DNA from: Lutjanus erythropterus
Lineage: Eukaryota > Chordata > Actinopteri > Lutjaniformes > Lutjanidae
DNA length: 64,000 nt
Direction: 5' to 3'
Assembly: GCA_020091685.1 (NCBI GenBank)
Contig: CM034594.1
Coordinates: 39,781,594-39,845,593 of the forward strand
The notes below the pieces were generated by a model. That model did no database searches. It saw only the letters and a list, made by a program, of their open reading frames with translations, and had not been told where the DNA came from. The stretch's first letter is position 1, and the number at the start of each line of letters is the position of its first letter. Positions 34,001-49,000 of the stretch are shown here, one piece after another. The translations under genes were made by a program, and so were the position numbers.

Positions 34001-37000
34001 GCTGTGACAGGTCCGACAAATGTGGCCACCTGTGTATGGACGCAGAGGATGAATTATTTCTTATGCAAGCCAAGAAGTCCTACATTTAACTATGCAAACC
34101 TGCAGTACCTGTAGTGAGGTGGAGGCGGCCCCAACCAGCAAGCCTAGGGACTGGGCCACCAGGGCAGTGCAGGTGGACAGGGCTATGAAGAGGAGGTAGC
34201 GGCTAGCCTCCGGAGGCTGCTCTGTCATCCAGTACACTATGCTGCAGTACATGATGGGGCAGATCACCTAAAATAACACCCTCATTAACATTAGTAAAGG
34301 AACAGTTCACCCCAAAATGACACTTTTGTTGATCTACACTGATGTCACTGGGAACTGTGCTGAAGCTGCTGCTACAACCAAACACACAGGGTCATTTTCT
34401 TCAAAGTGAAAATGAACTTATTTCATTTAATTATTTAATTTAAGGTGTACAAGGACAAACAAAAATACACAAAGACTGCAGACATTTAATGGGATGTGAA
34501 GCTGCTGTTGATGTAGGGAGAAAGTGCACAGCTTGCATTAGAGCAGGCATGTCAAACTGGTCCACAAGGGGGCCGCTGTGGCTGCAGGTTTTCTTTCCAA
34601 CCAAGTAACAGCACACCAGACTTGACTCATTTAATCAACTGATCTCGGTCTTCAGACAGCTGATTGGTCAAACTGTGTGCTCTTGGTTGGTTGGCACAAA
34701 AACCTGCAGCCACACCGGCCCCCTTGTGGACCAGTTTGACATGCCTGCATTAGAGTATGACAAGGGAGTCTTGTCCCGTCCTGTTCCAGTCAATCCAGAG
34801 TCCATACCATAGACATATAATAGAGCTAGACAGGGCACTGCAGCTCAGCCTTGCTGACAGTTTTCACTGCAGCCTTGTAGCACTGAGTGAAATATTCCAC
34901 ACCGGCCCAAAAAGTGTTTTCCCCCATAGGCCACCATTATAAAAGAGACATCTATAAAAGTATTGACAGGACATGTCAAACTGCAAATAAAGTCAGTTAT
35001 GTTATGATTAATTTTTGATCTATATTTTTATATTTGTAAAACTTAACTTGAGACAAAAAAAAGCTATTTTACAATCAGAGATGTCACCATAATGTAAAGT
35101 CTACGGTCCAAGTGGGAACTCGCAGACGGGGGCAGCACTACTGCACATATTCAGTGGGCTGTATAACTAGGAAGTAAACCCAGAGGCTAGAAAACTTTTT
35201 TTGGCGAGAAACTCTCATTAGACTTAGTGGGCACCATCTTTGCATTCACTATGTAGTTCATTATAATGCATTTGTGGTTCAGATTCAGGCCGGTCAGACT
35301 GTGCTTTTTTTTGTATTGTCAATGTGAACAAACAATAAATTAATAATGATAAGATACATCTTGCAGCAGTGTAGGCCCACTGCTGAGGACTGCTTTGGGA
35401 ACCACTGAGCCAGTAAAACAATTTAATTTATTGATACTTTAGCTGTTGGGTTGGCTAAAGTTGAGGTTAACTGTTCCTTTACAATTGGCAAGAACAACAA
35501 GTCTAAGTACTCTTTTAAAGTAGTAGCCTATAGAACATCATACACATAAACCACATTCAAATCTACTTAATGTCAGCATAAGACCACAGTACACTACATG
35601 CAACACAATATCATGTATTATGGTAAAATTCATTCTTGGTTTTGCTGGAGACAGTCTCTGAACAATGTAGGATGCTTTCCTATTTTGGAAACAAAAACAA
35701 AAGTGTCAGCAACTTGAGAACAGTCGACAGCAGTCAAACCCTGCAGGAACTCCAGTAGAGTGTAGTGCACTTCAACAACTTGGTAATGCCTTTAACTAAC
35801 ACTAGAGTGCAGTGGTGTACTGTGTAGTTATATTTGTTGTGCATAAGAGGCCTCCAGTCCTCAGTGAGACAACCCACCCCTGCAGATCCAACACTGCCAG
35901 CTCACCTGGAATGGGATATCAGCCATGGTCTTGGCCAGGTAGTAGGCTTTCAGGCTGTACCAATAGTTAAGATGTTCCCGCAGGAACACGGACATCTCCA
36001 AAGGAACTAACAGATGGTACACAAAAACATTCACATGTCAATTCACAACATATGGTATTTTTAAATTGTACATCACTGATTGGCAAAACAGTATCAACAG
36101 AAGATAGGTTGGAAATATAAGTTAGTTCCTGCCCATTGGTCAGACTTACAGGTTAACACGGTTGGCATGAGTGCTCCGAACATAAGGAAGAGCATAGAGA
36201 AGAAGAGGAACCCGGTGTTGTTAAAGACCTTGCTGGCATCATTGCCGATGTTCAGGTAGAGCAAGCCTATTAACACGCCTATAGCAATGTGAGACATCAG
36301 TCTGAGGTGGGTCAAAACCTGAGAAAAGAACAAAAGCAGGAAAAAAGTAAGATTTCTCACATTTGGATGATTAACGGCCTGATTGTTTTAGGTGATGTCA
36401 CATTATTTTAGTGCACAGCCATAACATTTTTGTTATATTTTCGAACAAAAATTTTCACCCACCTGGTCTCGACATATAGTTATGAAGGTTCTCTTGAAGA
36501 GAATACAGAACTGTGTTAGAGTGCTTGTGGCAAAAGTATGGCTCTCTATGTGTCCGGCATCCTGGGAAAAATGGAAGCAGATGAAATCATAACATTGACA
36601 AATGTGCCTCTAATTATACCCCACATCACAAAAATGCAGCACTATACAACATCTGTTGTCAGTGCCAGATTAACAAATGGTCTCCTCTCAACCTATTTTG
36701 CCCCAGGAATCAACCAGTTTTCCATTACTGGAATCATACAATGGCTCTGTGTTTGCTATGTCGGTGAGTTGGTTATAATTTGATGATACATTTATTTTTC
36801 AAGGATTAGTTTGAAATTTGGGGAAATAGAATTTGTTTGCAGAGACTGACACAAGAAGATTGATACCACTCTATTGTCTTTGCTGAAAACAAGGTGCCAA
36901 AGGCAGGAGGAGCATGAAACGCTGAAAAACCTAACCTGTCAGAAAATAACAAAATCCACGACCCAACACCACTATGGAGTTGTGAAGTGGAGGAAGCTGC

Positions 37001-40000
37001 TGGTGCTTGAGGTGAACCTCCCCAGACCATGGTATGTAATACACAGCCAACAGAGGCAGTCTCTGTATGTCATGTATAGATCTTCAGTGTCTTAGCATAA
37101 TTGCAATGTGAAACCAAAACTAACAAATACATACAATGTAACAAAAACATGAATCTTGGCTCAGACTTTCAGGTGTGAAAAGACCCTTACATGTAATCTT
37201 TAGCTTCCACCCACCATTAGTGGTGCTCATAACTGAACCACCTCGCAACTCTGTTTCTTGGCTGGGCAGAGTCACGTCCTGCAGTAATTGTCTTGCAAAC
37301 TCACAAGGACAACAAAACTCGAGGAAATGGCTGTGTCCAACCAAGACATAAGCCCCCATATAACCGCAGTGAGTCTTTTTTGTACTTTGGGTTTTGTACA
37401 AATTAAACAAACAAGATTTAACCTTAGGGAGCCGTGTCAGCTAGTACAGTGTGAGAAGCTAGAGCCTGCAACTGGTTAACAGTTAGCAGAAAGAGAAGTG
37501 TATTTCCCAAAATGATCTGTTCATTCACTAACATGTATTTAATGGTCTGAGGGTCCAGGACAGGACAAATGCCCACTTTGCCCACTTGGTAATCCAGCAG
37601 TACATTATTTACTACGCACCACTGGGCACTTTGTCGCACAGACTGATGGGCCGTTGTTATCACATTGGTTCTTCTTCTCCTCTAATGCACACATTCCACC
37701 TTGGACTGCCTCAAACAGCACAGGGTTCAAGTCTCCATACTCCCCTGATGCCACTTCGATGACTTGAACCAGAGACAAAAGCAGACAGACATACAGATAA
37801 TGAAGTAATTAGTTTCAGATCATCTTCATCAAAGTGTAGCAGTTACATGAATAAATGTGAAGTGGACATACTGAAGTCTGCAGGGTTGTGGTAGGTAGGA
37901 CAGTAAAGGCCCAGAGTCTTCAGGTAGGGGATGAGGTAAGGGACTGTGCCTTTGTAGATACACTGTCCCTGACTGAGAATGTAAAGCTGGGGAGGGACAA
38001 AATGTTTCAAGGTAAATGACTTTACTTTCTTTTAGGAGCCAGTGTCTTTATACATTATAACAGTACTAGCATGCTCCACAGCTTCTGATATTATAAATAG
38101 AATGTCCAGCCGTCCATTCATCTCCATTTATTGACAGATTTATACCTTGTCAAACATCTCAAACAGTTTGGCACTTGGTTGGTGGATGGTGCAGATGATG
38201 GTCCGTCCTCCCAACGCCAGAGAACGCATTAGCGAGACCACCTGGTAGCATGACGCACTGTCCAAGCCACTGAACATAGAGAGGGACATGCAGGAGGGAC
38301 AAAATTAATGAGCAGCTGGGACATCATTTGAGGAGAGGACAAAAATGAGTAAAGACCAAGCTATTACAGCAACGAGCCACATTTATTCATTAATTTGGGC
38401 CTCTGAGAGTTCATTATTAGTTGTAGCTAAAGTAAGTAAGTATAGTTCTTTTAAGACATGCATGCAGTGAAGGGACATCATCAACAAAAGAAACTTCAAC
38501 TTGGCAAGTTACTAAAATGTAGAAATTAGTTACAGTTACTAATTACTTCTCCCAAAAAGTAATCAACTTACTTAACCAATCCTGCATTATAACAGTAATT
38601 AGCTACATGGGAAAGTAACATCTGAATTACTTTTTAATGTATACTTAATTCTCTCATTAATGGACACACAGCTATATTATTCCAGTGTAGCTATATTATT
38701 TTAGTGACACTATCAAACATTTTTTCAAACTACTTACTGCTAGGGGTGTCCCGATCCGATATTGATATCGGATATCGGTCCGATATCAGCCAAAAAACAA
38801 GTATCGGATTTTATCGGACTGCATCTAAAATCTCCGATATAAGCGCTCCGATAATCAGTCCATTTTCCGCTCCAGCACTTCTATCCATAGGTGACTCTGG
38901 TTGCTGACTATTGTTCTCTGTTTGAGTAACATCACTTGATCAAGCCTTTTCTTACATTCTACACTACAAAATAAGTAATAAAAGTATCTATGATTCGTGC
39001 TGATATCATAAAGGATCGATATCCGTATCGGCCAATACTCAAGGCTGCAATATCGGTATCGTATCGGAAGTGAAAAAGTTGTATCGGGACATCCCTACTT
39101 ATTGCTATTGATGATGTGTCTTTTGCCGATTGATATCACTATCATTTTATCTGCCAGGTCCAGTCATGATCTCACTTTAGCAACTTTTTAACTATGCATC
39201 TTCACAGTCTTCACTTAACTCTTTTTGTGACAAACTGCGATCTTCTTGAGTTGTAAAATTATCTTTTAAGTTGATACACATCATATGTGTGATTTGTGAC
39301 ACAATTCGAACAGAATTATTTGTCTCTTGCCAGAGACTATGTTTATATTTTTTCTAAAGTTGGGTCCTGTGGTGGTCCACCTGAAGGGGAGGGACTTTAA
39401 TTTGTCTTCCAAATAAGGTTAGCTCACTCAGGGGTTTTTTAAATCTGTTGATCTGCTGTCTGCTCATTTTTCTTGTCTCTGTGTTTTTTTTGCCATGTTC
39501 CAGAATGAACACCTTGATACTTGAATAAAAACACTGTTATCATTACCAATGGCAACGATGACCAAGGCAACTAAAGTGCAATCCAAGTTTCAAATATAGT
39601 CCATCCTCACCAGAAAAACAGGCATAAGGGTCATCTGTACAAGCATCTTGTTACAATCCATATTTACTTTTAGAGTGACCTCTAGTGGCCGCAGTAAGTG
39701 TGAATGGAAAAGTAACAACGTGAATCGGAAGGAGGTTGGGGTGGATGGATTAAACAAACACAGGACTTTCATCAAGGAATCTTGGGCTCCAAAACTGGGT
39801 GAAACCCAAAGTCAACATTGACTTATTGAAAATTTTAAGTTGCATAAGTTTTGTTACGTCAAACAAACAGAGGACTTTCACCCAGGAGACTGGCGGTCAG
39901 TGTTAAACCAAAAGTCAACATTTACATATTAAAAGTTTTGAGTAACTTTTAAGTTTTGTTACACATAAGACTGGGGTTTGTGTTCCGTGTGAAACCAAAA

Positions 40001-43000
40001 GTCAACATTGAGTTACCAAAAGTTTTAACTTACTGAAGTTTGATTACGTCAAACAAACGCAGGAGAATGAGGTTTGTGTCTTGTGTTAAACCAAAAGTTA
40101 ATGTTTACTTATCAAAAATTTGAAGTAACTTTAGTTTTCTTACACAGGAGACTGAGGTTTGTGTCTTGTGTGAAACCCAATATCAATGTTTACTTATTAA
40201 AAGTTTAAAGTACTAGTCACAATGTCAGAAGACTCTTGAATATTATTAATCTCTGCCAGCATGGTCATTTCATTAGACTTCGAAAAGGCCTTTGATCGTG
40301 TTGAATGGCCTTATTTGTTCCGCATTTTACATGAATTAAATTTGGGGGAAAATTTTGTTAAGTGGGTTAAGCTCTTATACAATACCCCCTTAGATTCAGT
40401 TATCACAAATGGTTACAGATCAGATAGTTTTCCACTTAATCGCTCAATGCATCAAGGCTGCCCCCTCAGCCCAGCCCTTTTCTGCTCTTGCAGTAGAACC
40501 TTTAGCTGAGGCCATCAGACAGGACCCAGCAATTAGTGGTATAAATGTAGGTAAAGCCCAGCACAAGATTTCCCTTTACGCAGATGATATTTTGCTATAT
40601 GTGTCAGACCCTGCGACGTCTGCTCTGCGTCTGTTTGGATCTTTCTCTGGTTAACTTCTCTAAGTCTTTAGCTATGCCAATGGGAGGTCTCAGAGATAGA
40701 ATCAACTCTCTACTGTCTTTCTCATTTCGCTGGTCCATGTCAGGTTTTGTGTATCTGGGCATACAGATTACTCCCATGTTTCATCAGATGTTTAAGGCCA
40801 ATTTTAATCCTCTTTTAAATGATATAAAGAAGGACCTACATCGGTGGGCTCCACTGCCTTTATCACTGCTGGGAAGAGTCTCTCTCATTAAAATGAATGT
40901 CCTGCAAAGATTACTGTACCCTTTACAGATGATCCCAGTGCTTATATCCAACAAGGTACATAAAGTACTTAATGGTTGGTTGAGTGATTTCATATGGAAC
41001 AAAAGAAAACCTAGTTTAAAAATATCAAAGATACAGCTTTCTAGCTCAAAAGGAGGTTTGGATGTCCCCAATATCGGATGGTACCAACTAGCATCTCAGC
41101 TAAGATTTATAGCAGAATGGGTTAAAAAGGACCCTGCCTCTGTTTGGTTGGACCTGGAAAAGTCACAAACCTCTGGCTCCCTACTGGGCCTTCTGTTCTG
41201 TAAAAATTTAAAATCAGCTAGGAGCCTTTGTAATGAAAATCCTATAATCTGCAATACTCTTAAAGTGTGGTTTGCAACACGAAAACTTGAGGGGAGGTCT
41301 AATTTAACCTATTTATTGATCCCAATTCAAGGTAACCCTGGTTTCTTACCAGGTATGATGGACAGTGGTTATAGCACTTGGACATCCCAGGGGATAAAGA
41401 GAATATCTGGTGCTTCCCTGCTGTCTTTTGAACAACTCAAAAAAAAAAAAAAAATACAATCTCCCCAGATACCTTCAAGTTCGAGATTTCATAACCAGAA
41501 AAACTACTTTCAGTATCAATGCCACAACATCAGCAATAGAGCAGTTACTTCTCCTTGGTCCAACCAAAAAATCTATAACTCATTTTTACAATATCTTAAA
41601 CCAGATTGCTGTATCGAGTGCACAGGATGTTGCAAAGACATGGCAAAATGAACTTGGTGTAAATATTGATGAGGATGAATGGGAAATGATATGGGATCAT
41701 ACAAAGCAGATTTCCGTGTGCAACCGTGCCAGGCTGTTGCAATTTAAAATCTTGCACCATCTGCAAATCTCTCCCAACAAAAGACACAAAATGAAGCCTC
41801 GGGTCTCACCTTTGTGTCTAAAATGTAAAATCTCTGTGGGGACCTACACGTATTGTGTGTGGTCCTGTCCCAAAATTCAAGCATATTGGATGGATATTAT
41901 ACAAGATATGGGAAAAATATGTGGTGCATCTTTGTGTGTGAACCCAGTTTCTTTGCTTCTCGGGCATCCGAGTCAAGATCCAATTGTTGGTACTAGCTCT
42001 CGCAGACTGTACAGTATCCTTGCATATGCTGCTAGAAAAAACATCTTTTTATCATGGATAAATGACAAACCTCCTTCTAAAGCAAACTGGCATAAGATAA
42101 TCTTGGAATGTTTTCCTTTTGAATACTTGACATACCTACTTCACTCATCTAAAGGACAGTTTATGAAAATATGGACTCCATACCTCCGCTTCTCCAACTC
42201 CACAGTGGCTTCAACACTTGCAAACATAATGCTTGACTGACTGTAGACCCATCCCCATGCCCCCATTTTTTTGCTTATGATATTGTAATTACAGTGCCTC
42301 CTTTGTCATCTGAACTTTTGCTGGATTTTGTTGGAGTCTGTTTTAACTATTTATTTTTCTGAAGAGCACCTATGTATTTCTCTAACCATTATTAATGTTG
42401 ACTGTGTAGGCCAATGTTTCTGCTGAGCTGTTTGTTATTTGTTATTTGTGTTCACAAAAACTCAAAACTTAATAAACATACCTGGGAAAAAAAGTTTAAA
42501 GTAACTTAAAGGTTGAGTAAAGCAACTATAAATGTGTTCTGATTTTGTCACACCATATAAATGTGTTATTAACCACCCACCCAAATTTGAATGATTGAAA
42601 AAAAATTACTAAATATATCAAATTAGGTCTCAAAATCATAATAATGAGTAGTTTTCTCTGAAACGTTGGAGGTGTGTCTGCTCCGCTGTCTCAGTGGCAA
42701 ACACCACTGCGACCTGAGAACTGAACTGACCTGAAACAGACGGTCCATCTAGAAACTTTATTGGACTTGTTCAGACACCAGGGCCAGAGGACAGTGACAG
42801 GATGGTATTTTGTTTTTCTTCTGTTTCAGGTTGTAGGAACTGAGGTGAGCTGAAGTGAACTGCTGGACTGATTTGGACTGAGAGAGTCACTGAAGGTACG
42901 TTTGTAACTGACTGTTAGGGAGGGTGAGGGGAGGGGGAGGCGGTGTTGTTCATGTGTTGGTTGGTGGGGCTTATATAGTGTTGGGGGACAGAGACATGTT

Positions 43001-46000
43001 TCAGATTCGCCCAAAAAATTCCTGAACAGAAAAGTCATGAACAACAGTTTAATGGTCAAACTCCATAATTAGCTACTTCATAGTTCTCAGTCTTTTCAGC
43101 AACTATGTTTAAAAGAAAAAACTCACATTTTCCTTCATACAGACTTTAAGTTTTATAATGCCCAACAACCACAGGACTTTTACCCCAGAGACTGAGGTTT
43201 GTGTTCTTTGTGGAACAAAAAGTCAACATTAAGTAAATTAAATGTTTTAAGTTACCTATGTTTCATTGCATATGTGACTTACATCATTTGTATCATACAT
43301 AATGTAGGTTTTTAACCCAAATCACGTTCTTAACTAAACTGTTGCCGTTTCACATCATTAAGAGGTTTAATGTCACATGACGTACATCACATCGCCAGCA
43401 CTCTCCAGCAGTCACACATGTAATCACTGGCAATCAACCTATTCTGGTGTCTGAAGTCATGCTGTTTAATTACCCTTAATTATCACTTAAGAAGGCTGAG
43501 GTTAACTACAGAAAACCTGTAAACCTGACACAGTAAAGAGAGCAGCTATCTTGACAAGGACTACTTTAGTGATCATTAGGGTTTTAACGAGAGAAACTTG
43601 TAGAGAAACTCTTTTGAGTTAATGAGATAAGTTTTATTCATTCTTCTTTGCAAGAGTTCATTTCGTCAGAGAGGTCCCAGAGCGTCCAACCACTGCCAGA
43701 TGGTACCACTTTAATTATGAGTGTAATTGTTAAGGTTTCAAAAGTCGTTCAAGCACCATATGTCCGACTGTCACAAGACGCATTATAAATATGCAACCAG
43801 ATGTGCTGTCTGGGTAAAGTGAAACTGTTTTGGGTTTGCCCACAATTTAGATTTTTGTGGAACAAAAGGATTCAAATTTTCAATTCCAATGTTCACAATG
43901 ACAATTTGTCCATCAACTAAGGAACTTGGTAAAGTATATTGTTCACAGAAAAACTCAACAGAACTCTAAAAGTTTAGTATTGCATCTCAGTCCCAGCTGG
44001 GACACTGTTTCCTCTGGATACACCAGCAGATGTCTCTTGACCTGCACTTCTCTTTGATGGAAGCACTTTTCAAACAATTAAGGTGTAAAATGTTCTAAAC
44101 GTTTTTTAAATGTAACCATCAGCACATCAGCATCTGTCTCTCTCACCTGGTGGGTTCATCAAAGAACATGACTGGAGGATTGTTGACCAGCTCGAGGGCG
44201 ATGGCCAGCCGTTTACACTGACCGCCTGACAGCGAGCTGGTACGTGTGTGAGCACAGTCAAGGAGCCCTAATGCAGTCAGAATCTCATTCACCTGGACAG
44301 AGACAAACAGGGAGAGAAGGGCATTAACATACAAAACTAAGCCTTATTAGTAATATGGGCACAAACCTGACACATAACACATATGGAGGGTTTAATTTGT
44401 GCTCCATTCTGCCAGAACGGGATCCAGCACCTCCCAAATTGTGACCTGTACCTATTTCATTGGACCTGCTACCTCCTATGACCCCATCAAAACCTCGACT
44501 GTAAGCCCCACTGTGAAGCAAGTGGGCATTTGTGCTATGAAATGGTGAAATAACTGTCTAAAGTCAAAGGTACAGGGTTATCTGTTTCATTACCAGAGCG
44601 CACCTATGATACGCGGATGTATCCAGACGCACGCTTATATTGAGGCTTGTTTCAGGTACTTTAACCACTGTTCCACTGACAATATTTAATCAGGCATAAA
44701 AAGGGTTAGCTGTACCCTAAGGACCCCTGTCTCACTTCCTGGTTTAAAAAAAGGCCGGAATACTGCTCAAACACTGGTAAACTTTCTGTTTTTAGACAGG
44801 ACTCTGTAGTCCTTCATAATCAAAGATTAATAAGAATTTAAAAATGTGTATTTTGATTAGCATTAAGAGAACTCTGAGACACTTTAAAAAATAAAATGGC
44901 TGCTCAGTACGACTATGCGGTGATGTGAAAAAATGTTAAATTTTGTCGACTCTGTAAGACATCAACTCTGTTAGAGTTTCCATCTGACGGAGCTGACGTC
45001 TATATTTAATAAAAGAATATGATCATTGTGAGATTGGCCCATTACAAGACTTAATTAGAACTTTTAGAATATTCTGCAGCATAACTGAAGAGTAAAAATA
45101 CATTTTTGTCCCAGTTTTTAAGAATGAGTGATGATATATATATAAGAATTCAGTATCCAAGAGGTTAAGTTACTGTTTTTTATGTGTATGTATGTTAAGC
45201 TAGAAGATATTGATGGTTTAACTCACCAGTTTTTTCTTCACATCCACACTTTCATCCAGCTTTAAGTTGGCTGAAACCTGCAGCAAGGAGGAAAAACTGT
45301 CATCATTTTGTGATGTGACATGTACAGGTGGAGCAAGGAGGTGTCAGTCTCAGAAGAAGTCCGTCCCTGCAGGATACTGACACCAACCTTTTCATTACGA
45401 GCTCAGACAGAATCTGAAAAATAATAATCATCCTGGACATAAAGTGTCAAAATAAAAACTTTGAGGATGAGGTTAAATGTCAGCTGCGTGACGAGCCCGT
45501 CAGTAGAAGCTCACCATCATGGCCTCTCGTGCGGTGAGGTGTGGCAGCAGCATGTCTTCCTGCATGATGTAGCAGGACATTTTCCTGAAAGTCCGCAGGT
45601 CCCTGGGTTTCCCATTTACCAGGATCTGACCCTTCATCCCTGTTTCCCTGGGCAGCAGGAAGGACACACACACATATAACTTAATAAAGTTCAGGAAACA
45701 GCTGCGGCAAATTGTTAAACATTTGTGCCAACTTGTAAATTCAGCACTAAATTGAATTCATTAAGTTATAAAAACAGACAGTTGCAGCATCGCTGTATCG
45801 GTGGCTACTCCGTATCTGAAGTGTGTCCTAAGTTACGTGCCAACTCTTAACAGCTGTTAGAACGTATTTATGAAAGACGACAACATTTTATTGACGGTAA
45901 ACATGTCAAATCTTACAAATACAGTCCACAGTAACCCATATAGGCTACTTCATTTGTAGATAAGTACTAAGCTCCCTTAAAAAATGCTCACTTTTGAGTT

Positions 46001-49000
46001 AGGGGAAACTTAATAAACTTTATGAAGCACTGTCTACAATAAATTTCTAATTATTTAGACCTTATAGTAAATTCAGCATGTGATAATACACCAAGTTATT
46101 TATTTCTTTGTGCCAAAAACATTGAGCCTCATGCAAAAAAAAAACTGTTTAAGAAAAAATGTCCTCATATTTTTGTTTGTGTCCACAATTTTTTTTTCTT
46201 ATTTTGTGATTTCTGATTCTTATTCTGTGAATGGTTTCTTATTTTTGCCCTTCTTTTAGGTATGAGAAAATTTTACAAGTGATCAAGTGTACTTACCAAG
46301 ATAAGTACAAAACAACTATTTGTCAAATGCAAATTATTATTACAAAATTATTATTTTAATAGTAAATATCATTTATCATTTATATATTTCCTGATTCATC
46401 TTTTTAAAATCATGTTAAAAATAAATATTTTAGGGGTTTAGGAAAAGTGTAATAAAAAGTGATCAGACAAGCTAAAAAATATAAGTAAATTTATCTGTTA
46501 ATCTGTTTTGTAAATTTTTATTTTTAAGTATAAAAAGAAAAAGAAAGGTCTTATTTAAGCTTTGATCACTTGCTGTTAATTCCTTTTTTTTTTTTTTTAC
46601 CACCAACCATTTCATCAAAAACAAATCTGTTTCATTCTAAACCTTCTTTTTAAACTCCTTCTTTCTCTCACTTGAGTTACTTTGTATCTGCTGAAACAGC
46701 ATCTTCTGAGCTTCTTCTTACAGCCTTTTATCATGGCGTCTCTCATGGCACAACACGTCGTGTGCAAATGTAGCTACGTGTTTATTCGCGTGTAGAGCAG
46801 AGAAGTGAGATCAGATCACGAGCGATCACTCAGGAGGCTTGAGGAGAAACACTCTGTCACCAGGTGTGAACATTACGCACCCAGAGCTGCCCACGTGTGA
46901 TCAGATCACCCAAGACGCATTTTAATACCAGGTGTAAACAGGCTAATTGTCTCATACTATTGAGGTTCAAGACCTTTTCCTTTAATTGTAAAACTGAAGG
47001 AAAGTTTGTCCCTCTCACCTGTATCCAGCCAGAATGTTCATTAGCGTGGATTTCCCGGCCCCTGAGGGCCCCATGATTCCTATCAGCTCCCGACTGCAGA
47101 ACCTCCCAGACAGGCACTTCAGTAAGGCTTTGAAACCTGTGAACAACAGAGCACGGACCACGGTATCACGGCTTTATCACTGATAACAAGGAAAGACTCA
47201 CATTCCTGCCTTTACTCTCTGTATTTGTGTTGATCTACTGCATTCCAGTGTAGTGTCACTGACGGATGGAAACACACACTTTTGAAAGAGTAAATACTAA
47301 AATTCAAAGTGATAATCAACACTCCAAAAAAATTCACGAGGATTAAAAACTTAAAAATAATAACCTTTATCTAAATAGCACTACAAAAATAAACCTGTAT
47401 GAGCTCCATGAGGAACAGTAACAGTAATAATTATGTTAATAGAAACCAGGGACAAATAAATTAAAAGTTAATAGATCTGGGATGATAAAAAATCTAATAA
47501 AATTAATATCATGATAACAGAGATACAAAATCCTCAAAAGAAAAATGAAAAGCCTGACAGGAAAAGTTAATTTAAATAAGACAGTGACCTTGTCAGCCTG
47601 ATTTCTCAGCTGCAGATGGCGGCAGCTCATTTATGAAGATATTAAAATAACACTATTAACAATTAATAATTTGCCTCCCACATACCCAGCAACACTGCCC
47701 ATTGAGTGTGATGGGGCCAAGTGTGTGATGCACTGCACCATCTGGGTGCCACCAAACACATTATTATCCACGGTGAGTTTGGATTCACTAAAGTCACACA
47801 ATAAGATGAACGAACTAAACGATCGAGGCAGCAGTAGATCAGCAACTCTCAGGACCATATTTTGCTTACTTTGACAGTGGTTCCCGTCAGAAAAGGCTGT
47901 CTGATGGCAAGGGAAAATAGTGAAAATAGTACAAATAAAGCTTACACTATTGATTTTTTAGGTGCTGACCCTTTCCACAGCAGTACATTTCTTAGCTGCT
48001 CCTGCTGCTTCTTCAAACTGAGGATGCATCGACTGCCATCTACTGTACAGTATGTAATACATTCAATATTGATAAGCAGAGGTGGGAAGTAACTAAATAC
48101 TTTAAAATACTTTGCTACTGTAATTAAGTAGATTTTTCAAGTATCTGTACTTTGTTTAATATTTTGAGTATTAAGTAGACCAAAAAAGACATAAAAGATG
48201 TAACAAGACAAAAATGACACAAAGAAGAAACCTAACAAGATAAAAATTATGTAACAGACATAACAAGATTATAAAAAGACCTAACAAGACAACAAAGACA
48301 CAACAAGACAAAAAAGGTGGAAAAGACTTAACAAGACAAACTCAGTGCAAAAGACAAGACCAAAAAAAAACTACCAACTAAATGAAAAAGACAGACCAAC
48401 ACAGAAATGTAACAAAACAAAAACATAAAAGACATAAAAAGACAAAAATGACGCAAAAGACGTGGCGAGATGAAAAAAGACAAAAAACTTAACAAGACAA
48501 AAATTACGTGACAGACATAACAAGATTTTAAAAAGATATAACAAGACAAAAAAAGATGTAAAAGACTTAACAAGACAAACTCAGTGTAAAAGACAAGATA
48601 AGAAAAGTACTAACAAGATGAAAAGACAAAACCAACACAGAAATGTAACATTTCAACAAAAACATGAAAGAAACAAAAACAAAAATGGCGCAAAAGATGT
48701 AACAAGATAAAAAAAAAAAGACCTAATAAGATGAAAATCACATAAAACATGTAACAGTCAAAACAGACAGAGAAGAGACACTTGTAGAAAAGATGAAGTT
48801 CAGTTAACTTTGTGCAGAAACACTGAGCAGAAATGTCCTTCAGAGGACAACTTTTTACTTTTATACTTTTTCACTTGTACTTGAGTAAAGAAGTTGAATC
48901 AGTACTTCTACTTTTACCAGTATTTTTACAAAAGTATCTGTTCTCTACTTGAGTAGAGAATGTGAGTACTTTTAGCACTTCCATGGATAAGTACCTCATT

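Noticed and set aside
36538-36783. An 81-codon plus-strand frame in abcg4
   Set aside because: It overlaps an abcg4 exon in antisense and continues into intron with no domain pattern.
39770-40212. Regularly spaced repeats that could suggest a CRISPR-like array
   Set aside because: This is a eukaryotic intron; units are long, degenerate and contiguous, so it is a minisatellite.
48200-48600. Repeated AACAAGACAAA blocks as a possible satellite or gene
   Set aside because: They are an internal duplication of an A-rich stretch within a hAT MITE, with stops in all frames or only low-complexity peptides.
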